Assembly (NCBI RefSeq): GCF_014873755.1
Contig: NZ_JADBEG010000001.1
Span: 1,738,501 to 1,802,500 of the forward strand
Source: Amycolatopsis lexingtonensis
Lineage (GTDB): Bacteria; Actinomycetota; Actinomycetes; Mycobacteriales; Pseudonocardiaceae
DNA length: 64,000 nt
Direction of reading: 5' to 3'
The notes beneath the pieces are model-generated. The model was given only the letters and a program-made list of their open reading frames with translations, had not been told where the DNA came from and did not search any database. The position numbers and the translations under genes are program-made. Shown here in pieces: positions 1-8,041 of this stretch (position 1 is the first letter of the stretch; each line of letters opens with the position of its first letter).

Positions 1-302
1 GCGCGAGCCGGCTCGGGTTCTTCTGGCGCATCCTGCTGCCGCTGTCGACCCCGGCCCTCACCACGGTCGCCGTTCTCGCCTTCGTCACCAGCTGGAACGC
101 CTACCTGCTGCCGTTGCTGGTGTTCAACGACTCCGCGCACTTCACGCTGCCGCTCGGCGTCGCGACGTTCCAGTCCCAGTACTCCCAGGACACCGCACGC
201 GTGCTCGCGTTCACCGCGCTGTCGATGATCCCGGCGCTCGCGTTCTTCGTGCTCGCCGAACGGCGCATCGTCGGCGGGCTGACCGGATCCGTGAAGGGCT
301 GA
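1..302 (+). CDS. Carbohydrate ABC transporter permease, C-terminal part (5' end outside window)
   Basis: The reading frame is open from base 3 to the TGA at 300-302 and gives the last 99 residues of a MalG-type inner-membrane permease. It begins with ASRLGFFWRILLPLSTPAL, the second half of the EAA loop that contacts the ATPase subunit in binding-protein-dependent sugar importers. Two hydrophobic membrane segments follow (about residues 21-38 and 72-85). The stop is 15 bases before a GH115 glucuronidase start, so both are probably in one operon, and the importer may carry xylo-oligosaccharides (inference). The rest of the transporter lies upstream of the window. Confidence 0.85.
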   Translation, partial: ASRLGFFWRILLPLSTPALTTVAVLAFVTSWNAYLLPLLVFNDSAHFTLPLGVATFQSQYSQDTARVLAFTALSMIPALAFFVLAERRIVGGLTGSVKG

Positions 303-317
303 CTCAGGAGGTCTCCC

Positions 318-3296
318 GTGCCGTCCGAGGTCCACCGCCGTACCTTTCTGCAGTTGCTCGCACTGGCCGGGGCCGGGTCGGCCGCCCTGCCGGGACTCGC
401 CGAGGCGGGGACCGGGTTCCCGTTGGTGTCGCGGGGGAAGGCCGCGACGATCGTGGTCGCCCCCGGCGACCTGCCGGGAGTCCGCCGGGTCGCCGTTGAC
501 CTGGCCGCCGACGTCGAGCGCGTCACCGGCGTCCGGCCCGTCGTGGCCGACGCGGTTCCCGCCGAGGGTCCGGTGGTGCTGGTCGGCACCCTCGGGCACA
601 GCCCGCTGGTCGACTCGCTGGTGGCGGCCGGGCACCTGGACGTCCGGGACATCGCCGGGAAGTGGGAGACCTCGCTGAGCCAGGTCGTCGACGGGCGGCT
701 CGTGCTGACCGGCAGCGATCAGCGCGGGGTCATCTACGGCGTCTACGAGGTCTCGCGGCGGATCGGCGTTTCGCCGTGGTACTGGTGGGCCGACGTCCCG
801 CCGCGGCGGCAGGCCGAGCTGCACTTCCCGGCGGAGCGGTTCAGCCTCGGCACCCCGCACGTGAAGTACCGCGGGTTTTTCATCAACGACGAGAACCCGG
901 CGCTCGGCACCTGGGCGCCGCGGTACTTCGGGCCGGGGCTCGCGCCGGGCTACCCCGGCGGCTTCAACCGCCTGTTCTACGCCAAGGTGTTCGAGACGAT
1001 GCTGCGGCTGCGGGCCAACTACCTGTGGCCGGCGGTGTGGGGGCGGGCCTTCGCCGAGGACGACCCGCTCAACCACGCGACGGCCAAAGAGTACGGCGTC
1101 GTCATGGGCACTTCGCACGAGGCGCCGATGATGCGCGGCATCGAGGAGTGGAACCGGCACGCGACGCCGGGCCACGACCCGTACGGCGGCACGGGGGAGT
1201 GGAGCTTCCGCCGCAACGGCGAGGCCATCAAGGCGTACTGGACCGAGGGCATCCGCCGGATGGCGCGCGAGGGCTTCGAAGGCGTCGTCACGCTCGGCAT
1301 GCGCGGCAACGGCGACGTCAGCCTGCCCGACGGCGACGGCATCGAGCTGATGCGGGAGATCATCGCCGCCGAGCGGGAGATCCTCGCCCGCGAACTGAGC
1401 ACCGACGTCCCGCAGGTGTGGACGCTCTACAAGGAGGTCCAGCGGTACTGGGTGCAGGGCCTGCGCCCGCCGGACGACGTCATCGTGGTGTTCACCGACG
1501 ACAACTGGGGCAACATCCGCAAGCAGCCGGACCTCTCGCTGCCGCCGCACCCGGGCGGGTACGGGCTGTACTACCACTTCGACTACGTCGGGGGCGGCCG
1601 CAACTACAAGTGGGTCGACACCGCGCTGATCGCGAACACGTGGGAGCAGCTGAACCAGGCCGCCGCCCACGGGAACGACCGGCTGTGGGTGGCGAACGTC
1701 GGGGACATGAAGGGCAACGAGCTGCCGCTGCAGTTCTTCCTCGACTACGCCTGGAACCCGTCGGCGTGGCCCGCTTCGCGATTGTCCACTTGGGAGCGCG
1801 AGTTCGCCGCGGAGAACTTCGGCTCGGCGCTCGCCGCGGACATCGCCGGGCTGCTGCACGACTACGGGCGGCTGCAGTCGCGGCGGAAACCGGAGCTGCT
1901 GAACCGGCGGGCCACCCTCGCCGCGGACGGCGCCATCACCTACGACGACCAGGCGACGCCGTTCAGCCTGGAGAACTACGGCGAACTGGACCGGGTCACC
2001 GCCGAGTGGCAGGACCTGGGCGCGCGGGCCGCCCGCGTCGCGGCCCGGGTGCCCGCGGCGTACCGGGACGCGTTCTACGAACTGGTGGGCTACGAGGTCC
2101 AGGCGTCAGCGAACCTGTATGCGCTGCGGCGTGCGGAGTTCACCAACCTGCTGTACGCCGCACAGGGGAGGGCTTCGGCGAACGCGCTCGCCGCCGTCAC
2201 CGAGGCCCGGTTCGCCGACGACCTCGCGCTGGCGGAGAAGTACAACACCGCCGTCGCGGGCGGGAAGTGGCAGGGGCTCCAGACCCAGCCGCACATCGAC
2301 TACGGCGATGTCGAGCGGTACGGGCCGAACGCGCCCTGGCAGCAGCCGGAGCTGAACAACGTGGCCCTGCCGGACGTGATCTTCCCGGCGGTGCGCCGCC
2401 TCGACGTCCCCGCCGCGGCGTCGCTGGGCGTGGCGGTCGACGGGTCGCTCGACGCGTGGCCGGGCGCGCCGGGACGGCCGGTGCTGCCGGAGTTCAGCCC
2501 GTGGCAAAGCGCGCCGGCGCAGTACATCGACGTGTTCAACCGCGGCCGGACGCCGTTCCGCTGCACGGTCACCCCGGGCGCGCCGTGGGTCCGGGTCGAG
2601 CCGCGCGGCGGGCGAGTGGAGGAGGAGCTGCGGATGACCGTGCGCATCGACTGGGCCCGGGCGCCCCGGGGCACGACGACGGTGCCGATCACGGTGTCGG
2701 GCGCCGGTGCGTCGGTCGTGGTGGACGCGGTGGTGCGGCACCAGGACTTGCCGCTCCCGTGGCGCCGCGGGTTCGTCGAGGCGGGCGGGTACGTGTCGGT
2801 CGAGGCGCCGCACTGCAGCGCGAACGTCGGTGCCGGGCCGGTTTCGTGGCGGCGCGTCCCGGACCTGGGGATGACGCCGTTCCCGGTGACGGCGGGGAGC
2901 GTGGCGCCCGGAGCGGGTGCCCGGCTGGAGTACCGGATGACGTTGTTCACGGCCGGGCCGGTCACGGTGTGGGCGCACCTCGCGCCGCGCAACAACGTGC
3001 TGGCGGGGGACGGGCTGCGCTACGCGGTCTCGTTCGACGACGCGGAACCGCAGGTCGTGAACATCACGAAGGCGACGGGCGCCGATGACACGTCGATGAA
3101 CCGCCCGTGGGAGCGCACGACGTCGGACAACGTGAACCTGACGTCGACGGCGCACGTGGTGGGGGAGGCGGGCCCGCACGTGCTGAAGTTCTGGATGGTG
3201 GACCCGGCGGTGGTGCTGCGGAAGCTGGTGGTCGACACGGGCGGCTTGCGGCCGAGTTACCTGGGGCCGCCGGAGAGCATGCGGTGGCCGGGATGA
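318..3296 (+). CDS. GH115 family alpha-glucuronidase, Tat-exported
   Basis: Likely xylan alpha-1,2-glucuronosidase that removes (methyl)glucuronic acid side chains from xylan. The GTG start at 318 follows a CAGGAGG ribosome site. Residues 1-30 form a twin-arginine signal (HRRTFLQLLALAGAGSA), so folded export is expected. Family-typical stretches include SDQRGVIYGVYEVSRRIG, SPWYWWADVPPRR and KYRGFFINDENP in the first quarter. The 992-residue length and the C-terminal beta-rich part (from about residue 810, RGFVEAGGYVSVEAPH) match GH115 architecture. It follows the sugar permease closely and lies next to a LacI regulator and a GH10 xylanase, which supports a role in xylan debranching. The substrate is inferred from the family. 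Confidence 0.9.
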   Translation: MPSEVHRRTFLQLLALAGAGSAALPGLAEAGTGFPLVSRGKAATIVVAPGDLPGVRRVAVDLAADVERVTGVRPVVADAVPAEGPVVLVGTLGHSPLVDSLVAAGHLDVRDIAGKWETSLSQVVDGRLVLTGSDQRGVIYGVYEVSRRIGVSPWYWWADVPPRRQAELHFPAERFSLGTPHVKYRGFFINDENPALGTWAPRYFGPGLAPGYPGGFNRLFYAKVFETMLRLRANYLWPAVWGRAFAEDDPLNHATAKEYGVVMGTSHEAPMMRGIEEWNRHATPGHDPYGGTGEWSFRRNGEAIKAYWTEGIRRMAREGFEGVVTLGMRGNGDVSLPDGDGIELMREIIAAEREILARELSTDVPQVWTLYKEVQRYWVQGLRPPDDVIVVFTDDNWGNIRKQPDLSLPPHPGGYGLYYHFDYVGGGRNYKWVDTALIANTWEQLNQAAAHGNDRLWVANVGDMKGNELPLQFFLDYAWNPSAWPASRLSTWEREFAAENFGSALAADIAGLLHDYGRLQSRRKPELLNRRATLAADGAITYDDQATPFSLENYGELDRVTAEWQDLGARAARVAARVPAAYRDAFYELVGYEVQASANLYALRRAEFTNLLYAAQGRASANALAAVTEARFADDLALAEKYNTAVAGGKWQGLQTQPHIDYGDVERYGPNAPWQQPELNNVALPDVIFPAVRRLDVPAAASLGVAVDGSLDAWPGAPGRPVLPEFSPWQSAPAQYIDVFNRGRTPFRCTVTPGAPWVRVEPRGGRVEEELRMTVRIDWARAPRGTTTVPITVSGAGASVVVDAVVRHQDLPLPWRRGFVEAGGYVSVEAPHCSANVGAGPVSWRRVPDLGMTPFPVTAGSVAPGAGARLEYRMTLFTAGPVTVWAHLAPRNNVLAGDGLRYAVSFDDAEPQVVNITKATGADDTSMNRPWERTTSDNVNLTSTAHVVGEAGPHVLKFWMVDPAVVLRKLVVDTGGLRPSYLGPPESMRWPG

Positions 3297-3313
3297 GCCG
3301 CCCCCGACGACCG

Positions 3314-3343
3314 ACGCGTAGCTTTCACGTGAAAGCTACGCGT
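3314..3343. terminator. Perfect 30-bp palindrome between convergent genes
   Basis: Two 15-base arms with no loop meet at CACGTG (core TAGCTTTCACGTGAAAGCTA). It lies 17 bases after the GH115 stop and 17 bases before the LacI stop, so it is placed to end transcription from both sides. There is no T-run, so it could instead be a protein-binding site or a dispersed palindromic element. The terminator role is inferred from position. Confidence 0.55.
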
Positions 3344-3360
3344 CCGGCCCCCGCCGCCGG

Positions 3361-4431
3361 TTATCGCAGGCCGCCCGACAAGACCGCGGTTCGGCGGTGG
3401 GCCGGCGCCGCCGTGCTGTGCCGGACCACCAGGCTCGTCGCCAGCTCCACCCGCTGGCTCTCCGGAACCACCCCGCGGGCCAGCGAAATCGCCAGCCGCG
3501 CGCCCGCGGCGGCCATCTCCTGCAGGGGCTGGCGGATCGTCGTCAGCTCCGGGGTCAGCCAGCGGGCGATCGGCAGGTCGTCGAAACCCACCACGCTCAG
3601 GTCGTCCGGGATGCGCAGCCCCGCGCCGCGGGCGGCTTCGTACACGCCGAGGGCCTGCAGGTCGCTGCCCGCGAACACCGCCGTCGGGGGATCCGGGAGG
3701 GTGAGCAACGATGCCAGCTCGCGGTAACCCGAGCGGACGTGGAAGTCGCCGCGGCGGACCAGGGCCGGGTCGAACGCCAGGCCCGCCGTCTCCAGGGCCG
3801 TGCGGTAGCCGTCGATGCGCGCGCGGCTGCACAGCACGCCTTCCGGGCCGCCGATCATCGCGATCCGGCGGTGGCCCAGCTCCACCAGGTGGCGGGTCGC
3901 GGTCAGGCCGCCCTGCCAGTTCGTGGCCCCGATCGAGGGCGTCTCCGGGCCCGGGGCGCCGGCCGGGTCGACCACGACCAGCGGGATGTCGCGGGCGCGC
4001 AGCTTGGCCAGCTGCCCGCCGGTGAAGTCCGAGCACACCGAAACGATGCCGACCGGGCGGCGGGCGAGGACGCTCTCCAGCCAGCTCTGGCCGGGGGTGT
4101 GCCGTCCCGAGGATTCCGCGAGCACGACCGCCATTCCGTTTTCGCGGGCGACGCACTCGACCCCGCGGATGATTTCCAGTGCCCACGTGCTTTCGAGTTC
4201 GTGGAACATCAGTTCCAGTAATCGCGAACGGCGGGACCGCTCGTCGGCCCGGCGGCGGTAACCGTATTTCCCGATGACCGCTTCCACGCGGGCGCGGGTG
4301 CTTTCGGCGACGTCCGGGCGGCCGTTCAGCACTTTCGAAACGGTCGGTACCGAAACGCCGGTCTCGGCGGCGATCCGGGCGATCGTGACCCGGGACGCGG
4401 TCGGCTCGAGTTCCTCGGACTTCGTTGTCAT
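3361..4431 (-). CDS. LacI family transcriptional regulator (probable xylan utilisation repressor)
   Basis: The protein has 356 residues. The LacI helix-turn-helix starts near residue 14 (RVTIARIAAETGVSVPTVSK) and ends in the hinge VLNGRPDVAE. It is followed by a periplasmic-binding-protein-like sensor domain (ALEIIRGVECVARE, then AVFAGSDLQALG). It is divergent from the GH10 xylanase and convergent with the GH115 gene. The 74-base gap to the xylanase contains a CGAAACTTTCG palindrome of the LacI operator type, suggesting control of the xylanase and of itself. No clear ribosome site precedes the ATG, so the message may be leaderless or start elsewhere. The effector is probably a xylan-derived sugar (inference from neighbours). 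Confidence 0.9.
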   Translation of the reverse strand: MTTKSEELEPTASRVTIARIAAETGVSVPTVSKVLNGRPDVAESTRARVEAVIGKYGYRRRADERSRRSRLLELMFHELESTWALEIIRGVECVARENGMAVVLAESSGRHTPGQSWLESVLARRPVGIVSVCSDFTGGQLAKLRARDIPLVVVDPAGAPGPETPSIGATNWQGGLTATRHLVELGHRRIAMIGGPEGVLCSRARIDGYRTALETAGLAFDPALVRRGDFHVRSGYRELASLLTLPDPPTAVFAGSDLQALGVYEAARGAGLRIPDDLSVVGFDDLPIARWLTPELTTIRQPLQEMAAAGARLAISLARGVVPESQRVELATSLVVRHSTAAPAHRRTAVLSGGLR

Positions 4432-4472
4432 GAAGGAGATTCTAGGTCATCGAAACCTGAATTCAAACGCTT

Positions 4473-4483
4473 CGAAACTTTCG
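4473..4483. promoter_or_regulatory. Putative LacI-family operator CGAAACTTTCG
   Basis: An 11-base palindrome (CGAAA-C-TTTCG) in the divergent gap between the LacI gene and the xylanase gene. GAAA-N-TTTC inverted repeats of this type are known LacI-family and actinomycete xylanase control elements. It lies 33 to 39 bases before the two possible xylanase starts, so a bound repressor would block that promoter (inference). Confidence 0.55.
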
Positions 4484-4505
4484 GTCCGCCATTGTCGATG
4501 GAAGG

Positions 4506-5528
4506 GTGAAGATGCTGAGAAGAATTCCGAAGAAACGTGCCGTGGTGGTGCTCGCCGCCGTCGCCGGTATCGCGGTGTGGCAGGCGCCGGCGGCTTCCGC
4601 GTCGGTTCCGCTGCAATACACCACGAACCGCTATGTCGGCAGCGCGGTCGCCGCGTCCTACCTGGCGTCGGAAACCGATTACCGGGCCGTGCTCACCCGC
4701 GAATTCGACAATGTCACCCCCGAGAACGAGATGAAGTGGGGCACCGTCGAGGCCGTCCGCGGGCAGTACGACTGGTCGGGCGCGGACGCCATCGTCCGCT
4801 ACGCCCAGGAGCACCACAAGACCGTCCGCGGCCACACGCTCGTCTGGCACTCCCAGCTCCCCGACTGGGTCGCCGCACTCCCCGCCGACGAGCTGCGCCG
4901 GGTCCTGCGCGACCACATCACGACGGAAGTCAAGCGGTACCAGGGAAAGGTCCGTGCCTGGGACGTCGTCAACGAGATCTTCAACGAGGACGGCACGCGG
5001 CGCGACACGGTGTTCCGGCAGAAGCTCGGGGACGGCTTCGTCGCCGACGTCTTCCGCTGGGCGCACGCGGCCGACCCGAAGGCGACGCTCTACCTCAACG
5101 ACTACAACATCGAAGGCCGCAACCCGAAGAGCGACGCCGTGTACGAGCTGGTGAAGACCCTGCGGCGGCAGGGCGTGCCGATCGGCGGCGTCGGGATCCA
5201 GGGGCACCTGTCCATCCAGTACGGCTTCCCGGCGGAGTACCGGGCCAACCTGGCCCGGCTGGCGAAGCTCGGCGTGGACGTCGCGATCACGGAGGCGGAC
5301 GTCCGCATCCCGACCCCGCCCGACGCGGCGAAGCTCGACACCCAGGCGAGCTACTTCGGCCAGCTCTGGGACGGCTGCCAGGCGGTCCGCCGCTGCGTCG
5401 AGTTCACGACGTGGGGCTTCACCGACCGGCACTCCTGGGTCCCGGACGTGTTCCCCGGCGAGGGCGCGGCCTGCCTCTTCGACGAGAACCTGCACCCGAA
5501 ACCGGCCTACACCCGCATCAACCCCTGA
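4506..5528 (+). CDS. Secreted GH10 endo-1,4-beta-xylanase
   Basis: Cleaves internal beta-1,4 bonds of xylan outside the cell. A Sec signal peptide covers about residues 1-33 (basic RRIPKKR, hydrophobic core, then ASAS). A single GH10 barrel follows, with no carbohydrate-binding module. The acid/base Glu is residue 157 in WDVVNEIF and the nucleophile Glu is residue 263 in AITEADV. NVTPENEMKWG is also characteristic of the family. The frame opens at GTG 4506, but the ATG at 4512 fits the GAAGGG ribosome site better, so the true start may be two codons later. It is divergent from the LacI regulator. The stop codon lies inside a strong terminator hairpin. Confidence 0.95.
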   Translation: MKMLRRIPKKRAVVVLAAVAGIAVWQAPAASASVPLQYTTNRYVGSAVAASYLASETDYRAVLTREFDNVTPENEMKWGTVEAVRGQYDWSGADAIVRYAQEHHKTVRGHTLVWHSQLPDWVAALPADELRRVLRDHITTEVKRYQGKVRAWDVVNEIFNEDGTRRDTVFRQKLGDGFVADVFRWAHAADPKATLYLNDYNIEGRNPKSDAVYELVKTLRRQGVPIGGVGIQGHLSIQYGFPAEYRANLARLAKLGVDVAITEADVRIPTPPDAAKLDTQASYFGQLWDGCQAVRRCVEFTTWGFTDRHSWVPDVFPGEGAACLFDENLHPKPAYTRINP

Positions 5529-5570
5529 CCGGAAGTCATGAGGGGCACCCTCATGACTTCCGGTCAGGGG
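5522..5570 (+). terminator. Terminator hairpin overlapping the xylanase stop codon
   Basis: Arms 5522-5544 and 5548-5570 are perfect 23-base inverted repeats around a 3-base loop. The xylanase TGA (5526-5528) lies in the left arm. The stem contains GTCATGAGGG, which resembles the second hairpin at 5616-5668. There is no T-run, as is common in high-GC actinobacteria. Confidence 0.7.
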
Positions 5571-5615
5571 CCCGGCAAGTCGCGGCCGCGCAGTTTGCCC
5601 GGCGTTGCGGGAAAT

Positions 5616-5668
5616 GTCATGAAGGGGTCGTTCATGTCGTCTGGCGAGGTGAACGACCCCTTCATGAC
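5616..5668. repeat. Inverted repeat with 19-base arms
   Basis: Arms 5616-5634 (GTCATGAAGGGGTCGTTCA) and 5650-5668 are perfect reverse complements around a 15-base loop. The arm shares the GTCATGA-GGG core of the neighbouring terminator at 5522-5570, so the two may belong to one repeat family. Role unknown; it may be a second terminator. Confidence 0.6.
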
Positions 5669-5788
5669 GTGCGGGCGGCCGTCCGGCGACCGGGTGCCGG
5701 CTAAGTCGTGTCCGACCGGCTGGCCGGTGTAGGCAGTGACCGATGCGGCTGCTGGGTCTGGTGTTCTGGTTCCGGATGCACCCGATGC

Positions 5789-5819
5789 GGCGTTGGGTGC
5801 GTTGGACGCACCGAACGCC
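5789..5819. repeat. Degenerate hairpin repeat (CCACATTGG family)
   Basis: Arms 5789-5802 and 5806-5819 pair with one mismatch, and are followed by CCACATTGGTGCG. The sequence resembles the better hairpins at 5935-5981 and 60270-60354. Confidence 0.5.
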
Positions 5820-5934
5820 ACATTGGTGCGTATCGGCCCCGGCAAAGTCGTCGGGCCGGCCGCCCCCTGAGCCGAGCTGAGTGACCGGTGTGACGGGTGT
5901 GTCTGCTGGGTCTGGTAATGCGAGTCCGAGCGCA

Positions 5935-5981
5935 CCCAATGTGGCCTTCGGTGCGTCCGACGCACCGAAGGCCACATTGGG
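5935..5981. repeat. Perfect 47-bp hairpin repeat (CCACATTGG family)
   Basis: Arms of 23 bases (5935-5957 and 5959-5981) pair perfectly around a single base. The core is GGCCTTCGGTGCGTC. Related sequence recurs about 54 kb away at 60270-60354, so it is dispersed within this genome. Confidence 0.75.
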
Positions 5982-6057
5982 GCGCATCCGCCCCGCCGCC
6001 GGCCGCCGTCGATCCGACTTTGCCGGGTCCTGGCCTCAAAAGCGATGAGCGTGCCCC

Positions 6058-6603
6058 TCATGGCCGCTGCACCGGACCGGGATGCAGCCCGCGGGCGGCG
6101 AGAGCTGCCAGGACGCGGGGCACCGCCTCGACGGTGGCCGGGCGGCCTTCGTGCATGAGCACGACGCCGCCCGGCTCCACCGCCGAAGCCGCCGTGACGA
6201 TCTCGTCTGCGGAACACCCCGCCCAGTCCCGGGTGTCGACGCTCCACAGCACCTCGTCGAGCCCCTGCTCGGCGGCGGCCGACGCGACGGCCGGATCGGT
6301 GTCGCCGTAGGGCGGCCGGAACAGCACGGGGCGGACGCCGGTGAGCGAGGTCAGCAGCTCCTGGGTCCGGCGGATCTCCGCGTCGCGGGAGGCGGCGTCC
6401 AGTGACGTGAGCCGCGGGTGCGTCCACGTGTGGTTGCCGAGCACGTGCCCGGCCGAGGCGATCGCGCGCACCAGGGCCGGGTGCGCCTCGGCGTGCTCGC
6501 CCCACAGGAAGAACGTCGCCCGCACCTCGCCGAGGGCGGCCAGCAGGGCCGGCGTGGTCGACGGGTACGGGCCGTCGTCGAAGGTGAGGGCGACGGTGCT
6601 CAC
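6058..6603 (-). CDS. Polysaccharide deacetylase family protein (NodB fold)
   Basis: A 181-residue CE4-type metal-dependent deacetylase. The first metal-site motif TFDDGP is at residues 7-12 and the second (HTWTHP) is near residue 67, with RPPYGDTD further on. I chose GTG 6603 because it overlaps the desaturase stop as GTGA and because TFDDGP then sits at the expected distance; an in-frame ATG at 6651 would run into the desaturase gene. With this start no signal peptide is visible, which is unusual for enzymes acting on peptidoglycan or chitin. The substrate is unknown. It is translationally coupled to the desaturase. Confidence 0.8.
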   Translation of the reverse strand: MSTVALTFDDGPYPSTTPALLAALGEVRATFFLWGEHAEAHPALVRAIASAGHVLGNHTWTHPRLTSLDAASRDAEIRRTQELLTSLTGVRPVLFRPPYGDTDPAVASAAAEQGLDEVLWSVDTRDWAGCSADEIVTAASAVEPGGVVLMHEGRPATVEAVPRVLAALAARGLHPGPVQRP

Positions 6604-7532
6604 CGGGCGAGCGCTGCCAGGCGCTTCGGCGTCGGCCAGCGGACGTTCCACGCCCAGCCGAGCTTCTCGAACAGCCAGATGACCCGCGCCGAGACGTCGA
6701 TCTGGCCGCGCAGCGCGCCGTGGCGGGCCGACGTCGGGTCCGCGTGGTGGGTGTTGTGCCAGGACTCGCCCATCGACAGGATCGCCAGCGGCCAGAAGTT
6801 CGCCGAGCGGTCGCGGCTCGCGAACGGGCGCTCACCGATCATGTGGCAGATCGAGTTCACCGACCACGTCACGTGGTGCTGGAACGAGATCCGGGCCAGT
6901 CCCGCCCAGAGGAACGCGGTCAGCGCGCCCCACCACGACAGCGTGAGCAGGCCGCCGAGCAGCGGCGGGAGCAGCAGGCTCAGCACCACCCACAGCGGGA
7001 ACAGCCGGTCGACGACGCGCAGGTCGCGGTCGGCCGCGAGGTCCGGGGCGAACCGCTCGACGTTGGTCTTGTCGCGGCCGAACAGCCAGCCCATGTGGGC
7101 GTGCCAGAAGCCGCGGGCGAGCGCCACCGCGGAGGTGCCGAACAGCCACGGCGAGTGCGGGTCGCCCTCGCGGTCGGAAAAGGCGTGGTGGCGGCGGTGG
7201 TCGGCGACCCAGCCGATCACCGGGCCCTGGGCGGCGAGGCCGCCCGCGATGGCCAGCGCGACTCGCAGGGCCCGCTTCGCGCGGAAAGCGCCGTGGGTGA
7301 AGTAGCGGTGGTAGCCGACGGTCACCCCGAGGGTGGACACCACGAAGAACGCGCCGCCGATGGTGAGGTCCAGCCAGCTGACGCCCCAGCCCCAGAACAC
7401 CGGGACGGCCGCGGCCAGCGCGAGGAACGGGACCAGCAGGAACGTGCGGATCGTGATCAGTTCGGCGAGCGTCTGCTTACCGGAGAGCACCGGTTTCGGC
7501 GCGGGACGGGGAGCCTTCACAGAGGCGGTCAT
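6600..7532 (-). CDS. Membrane fatty acyl-CoA desaturase (Delta9 type)
   Basis: A 310-residue di-iron integral membrane desaturase that introduces a cis double bond into saturated acyl chains. All three histidine boxes are present: HRYFTH (residues 75-80), HRRHH (112-116) and HNTHH near residue 255. Hydrophobic spans at about 30-70 and 90-110, plus a pair in the middle, match the family topology. The downstream deacetylase overlaps its stop codon. TmsA/TmsB genes are 0.5 kb upstream on the same strand. Those enzymes act on oleoyl chains, so this desaturase may supply their substrate (inference). Confidence 0.92.
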   Translation of the reverse strand: MTASVKAPRPAPKPVLSGKQTLAELITIRTFLLVPFLALAAAVPVFWGWGVSWLDLTIGGAFFVVSTLGVTVGYHRYFTHGAFRAKRALRVALAIAGGLAAQGPVIGWVADHRRHHAFSDREGDPHSPWLFGTSAVALARGFWHAHMGWLFGRDKTNVERFAPDLAADRDLRVVDRLFPLWVVLSLLLPPLLGGLLTLSWWGALTAFLWAGLARISFQHHVTWSVNSICHMIGERPFASRDRSANFWPLAILSMGESWHNTHHADPTSARHGALRGQIDVSARVIWLFEKLGWAWNVRWPTPKRLAALAR

Positions 7533-7702
7533 GCACTACTCGTTTCCAGGTCGGCACCGCGGCGAGGTACGCGCGGGAGGCCGGGGAGCGGGAACACCCG
7601 GCGGGCGGCGAGGGGAGACGTCGCCGCTCCTGCCGGCGGCGTGCTCGCTACGTCCTCCACGTTACCTGATCGTTGTGAATCCGCCGTGTGGCCGCACACG
7701 AA

Positions 7703-7733
7703 GAAGGCCCCCGCCCAGTGGACGGGGGCCTTC
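7703..7733 (-). terminator. Rho-independent-type terminator of the cold-shock gene
   Basis: Arms 7703-7713 and 7723-7733 (GAAGGCCCCCG) pair perfectly around a 9-base loop. On the minus strand it starts 14 bases after the cold-shock stop and is followed by TTCG, with only a weak T tract. Confidence 0.8.
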
Positions 7734-7747
7734 AGGTGCCTCGTGGC

Positions 7748-7951
7748 TCAGATGACGCTGACGCGCTGGGCCTGCGGGCCCTTCTGGCCCTGGCCGATTT
7801 CGAACTCGACGCGCTGGCCCTCGTCGAGCGACTTGAAGCCGGTGCCCTGGATCTCGGAGTAGTGGACGAACACGTCCGGACCCCCGCCGTCCTGGGCGAT
7901 GAAGCCGAAGCCCTTTTCACCGTTGAACCACTTGACACTGCCCTGAGCCAT
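7748..7951 (-). CDS. Cold-shock domain protein (CspA family)
   Basis: A 67-residue single OB-fold protein that binds single-stranded RNA/DNA. It starts [21 protein letters not shown]1 (KGFGFI) and RNP2 (VFVHYSEI) are intact, and [17 protein letters not shown] is typical of actinobacterial Csp proteins. I chose ATG 7951, which gives the conserved MAQG N-terminus; an in-frame GTG four codons earlier (7963) is possible. A strong terminator follows. It is probably abundant and monocistronic. Confidence 0.95.
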   Translation of the reverse strand: MAQGSVKWFNGEKGFGFIAQDGGGPDVFVHYSEIQGTGFKSLDEGQRVEFEIGQGQKGPQAQRVSVI

Positions 7952-8041
7952 ACCTATACCCACTCTTTGTTAGTGAGCCGGAGCGTCCCGTTCGGACGTC
8001 CCGGTCTCGGTGTCATTCTCGCACTACTCCCCGCACCCGGG

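Larger units (their letters stand above)
5529..6057. other. Gene-free stretch filled with inverted repeats
   Basis: No convincing gene is seen in these 529 bases; the open frames lack ribosome sites and family resemblance. Four hairpins occur: 5522-5570, 5616-5668, 5789-5819 and 5935-5981. Part of the region looks like a diverged tandem duplication: TGCTGGGTCTGGT occurs at 5750 and 5904, each shortly upstream of a hairpin of the GTGCG/CGCAC type. It separates the plus-strand xylanase from the minus-strand deacetylase, so it is a convergent gap. Confidence 0.6.

Noticed and set aside
662..3179. Very long alternative frames inside the GH115 gene on both strands
   Set aside because: They are rich in Arg, Ala and Gly, lack any family motif, and overlap a gene whose frame has clear GH115 motifs and a Tat signal.
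6604..6651. Upstream ATG extension of the deacetylase
   Set aside because: It would place 16 residues inside the desaturase gene without a ribosome site. The GTGA overlap start fits better.
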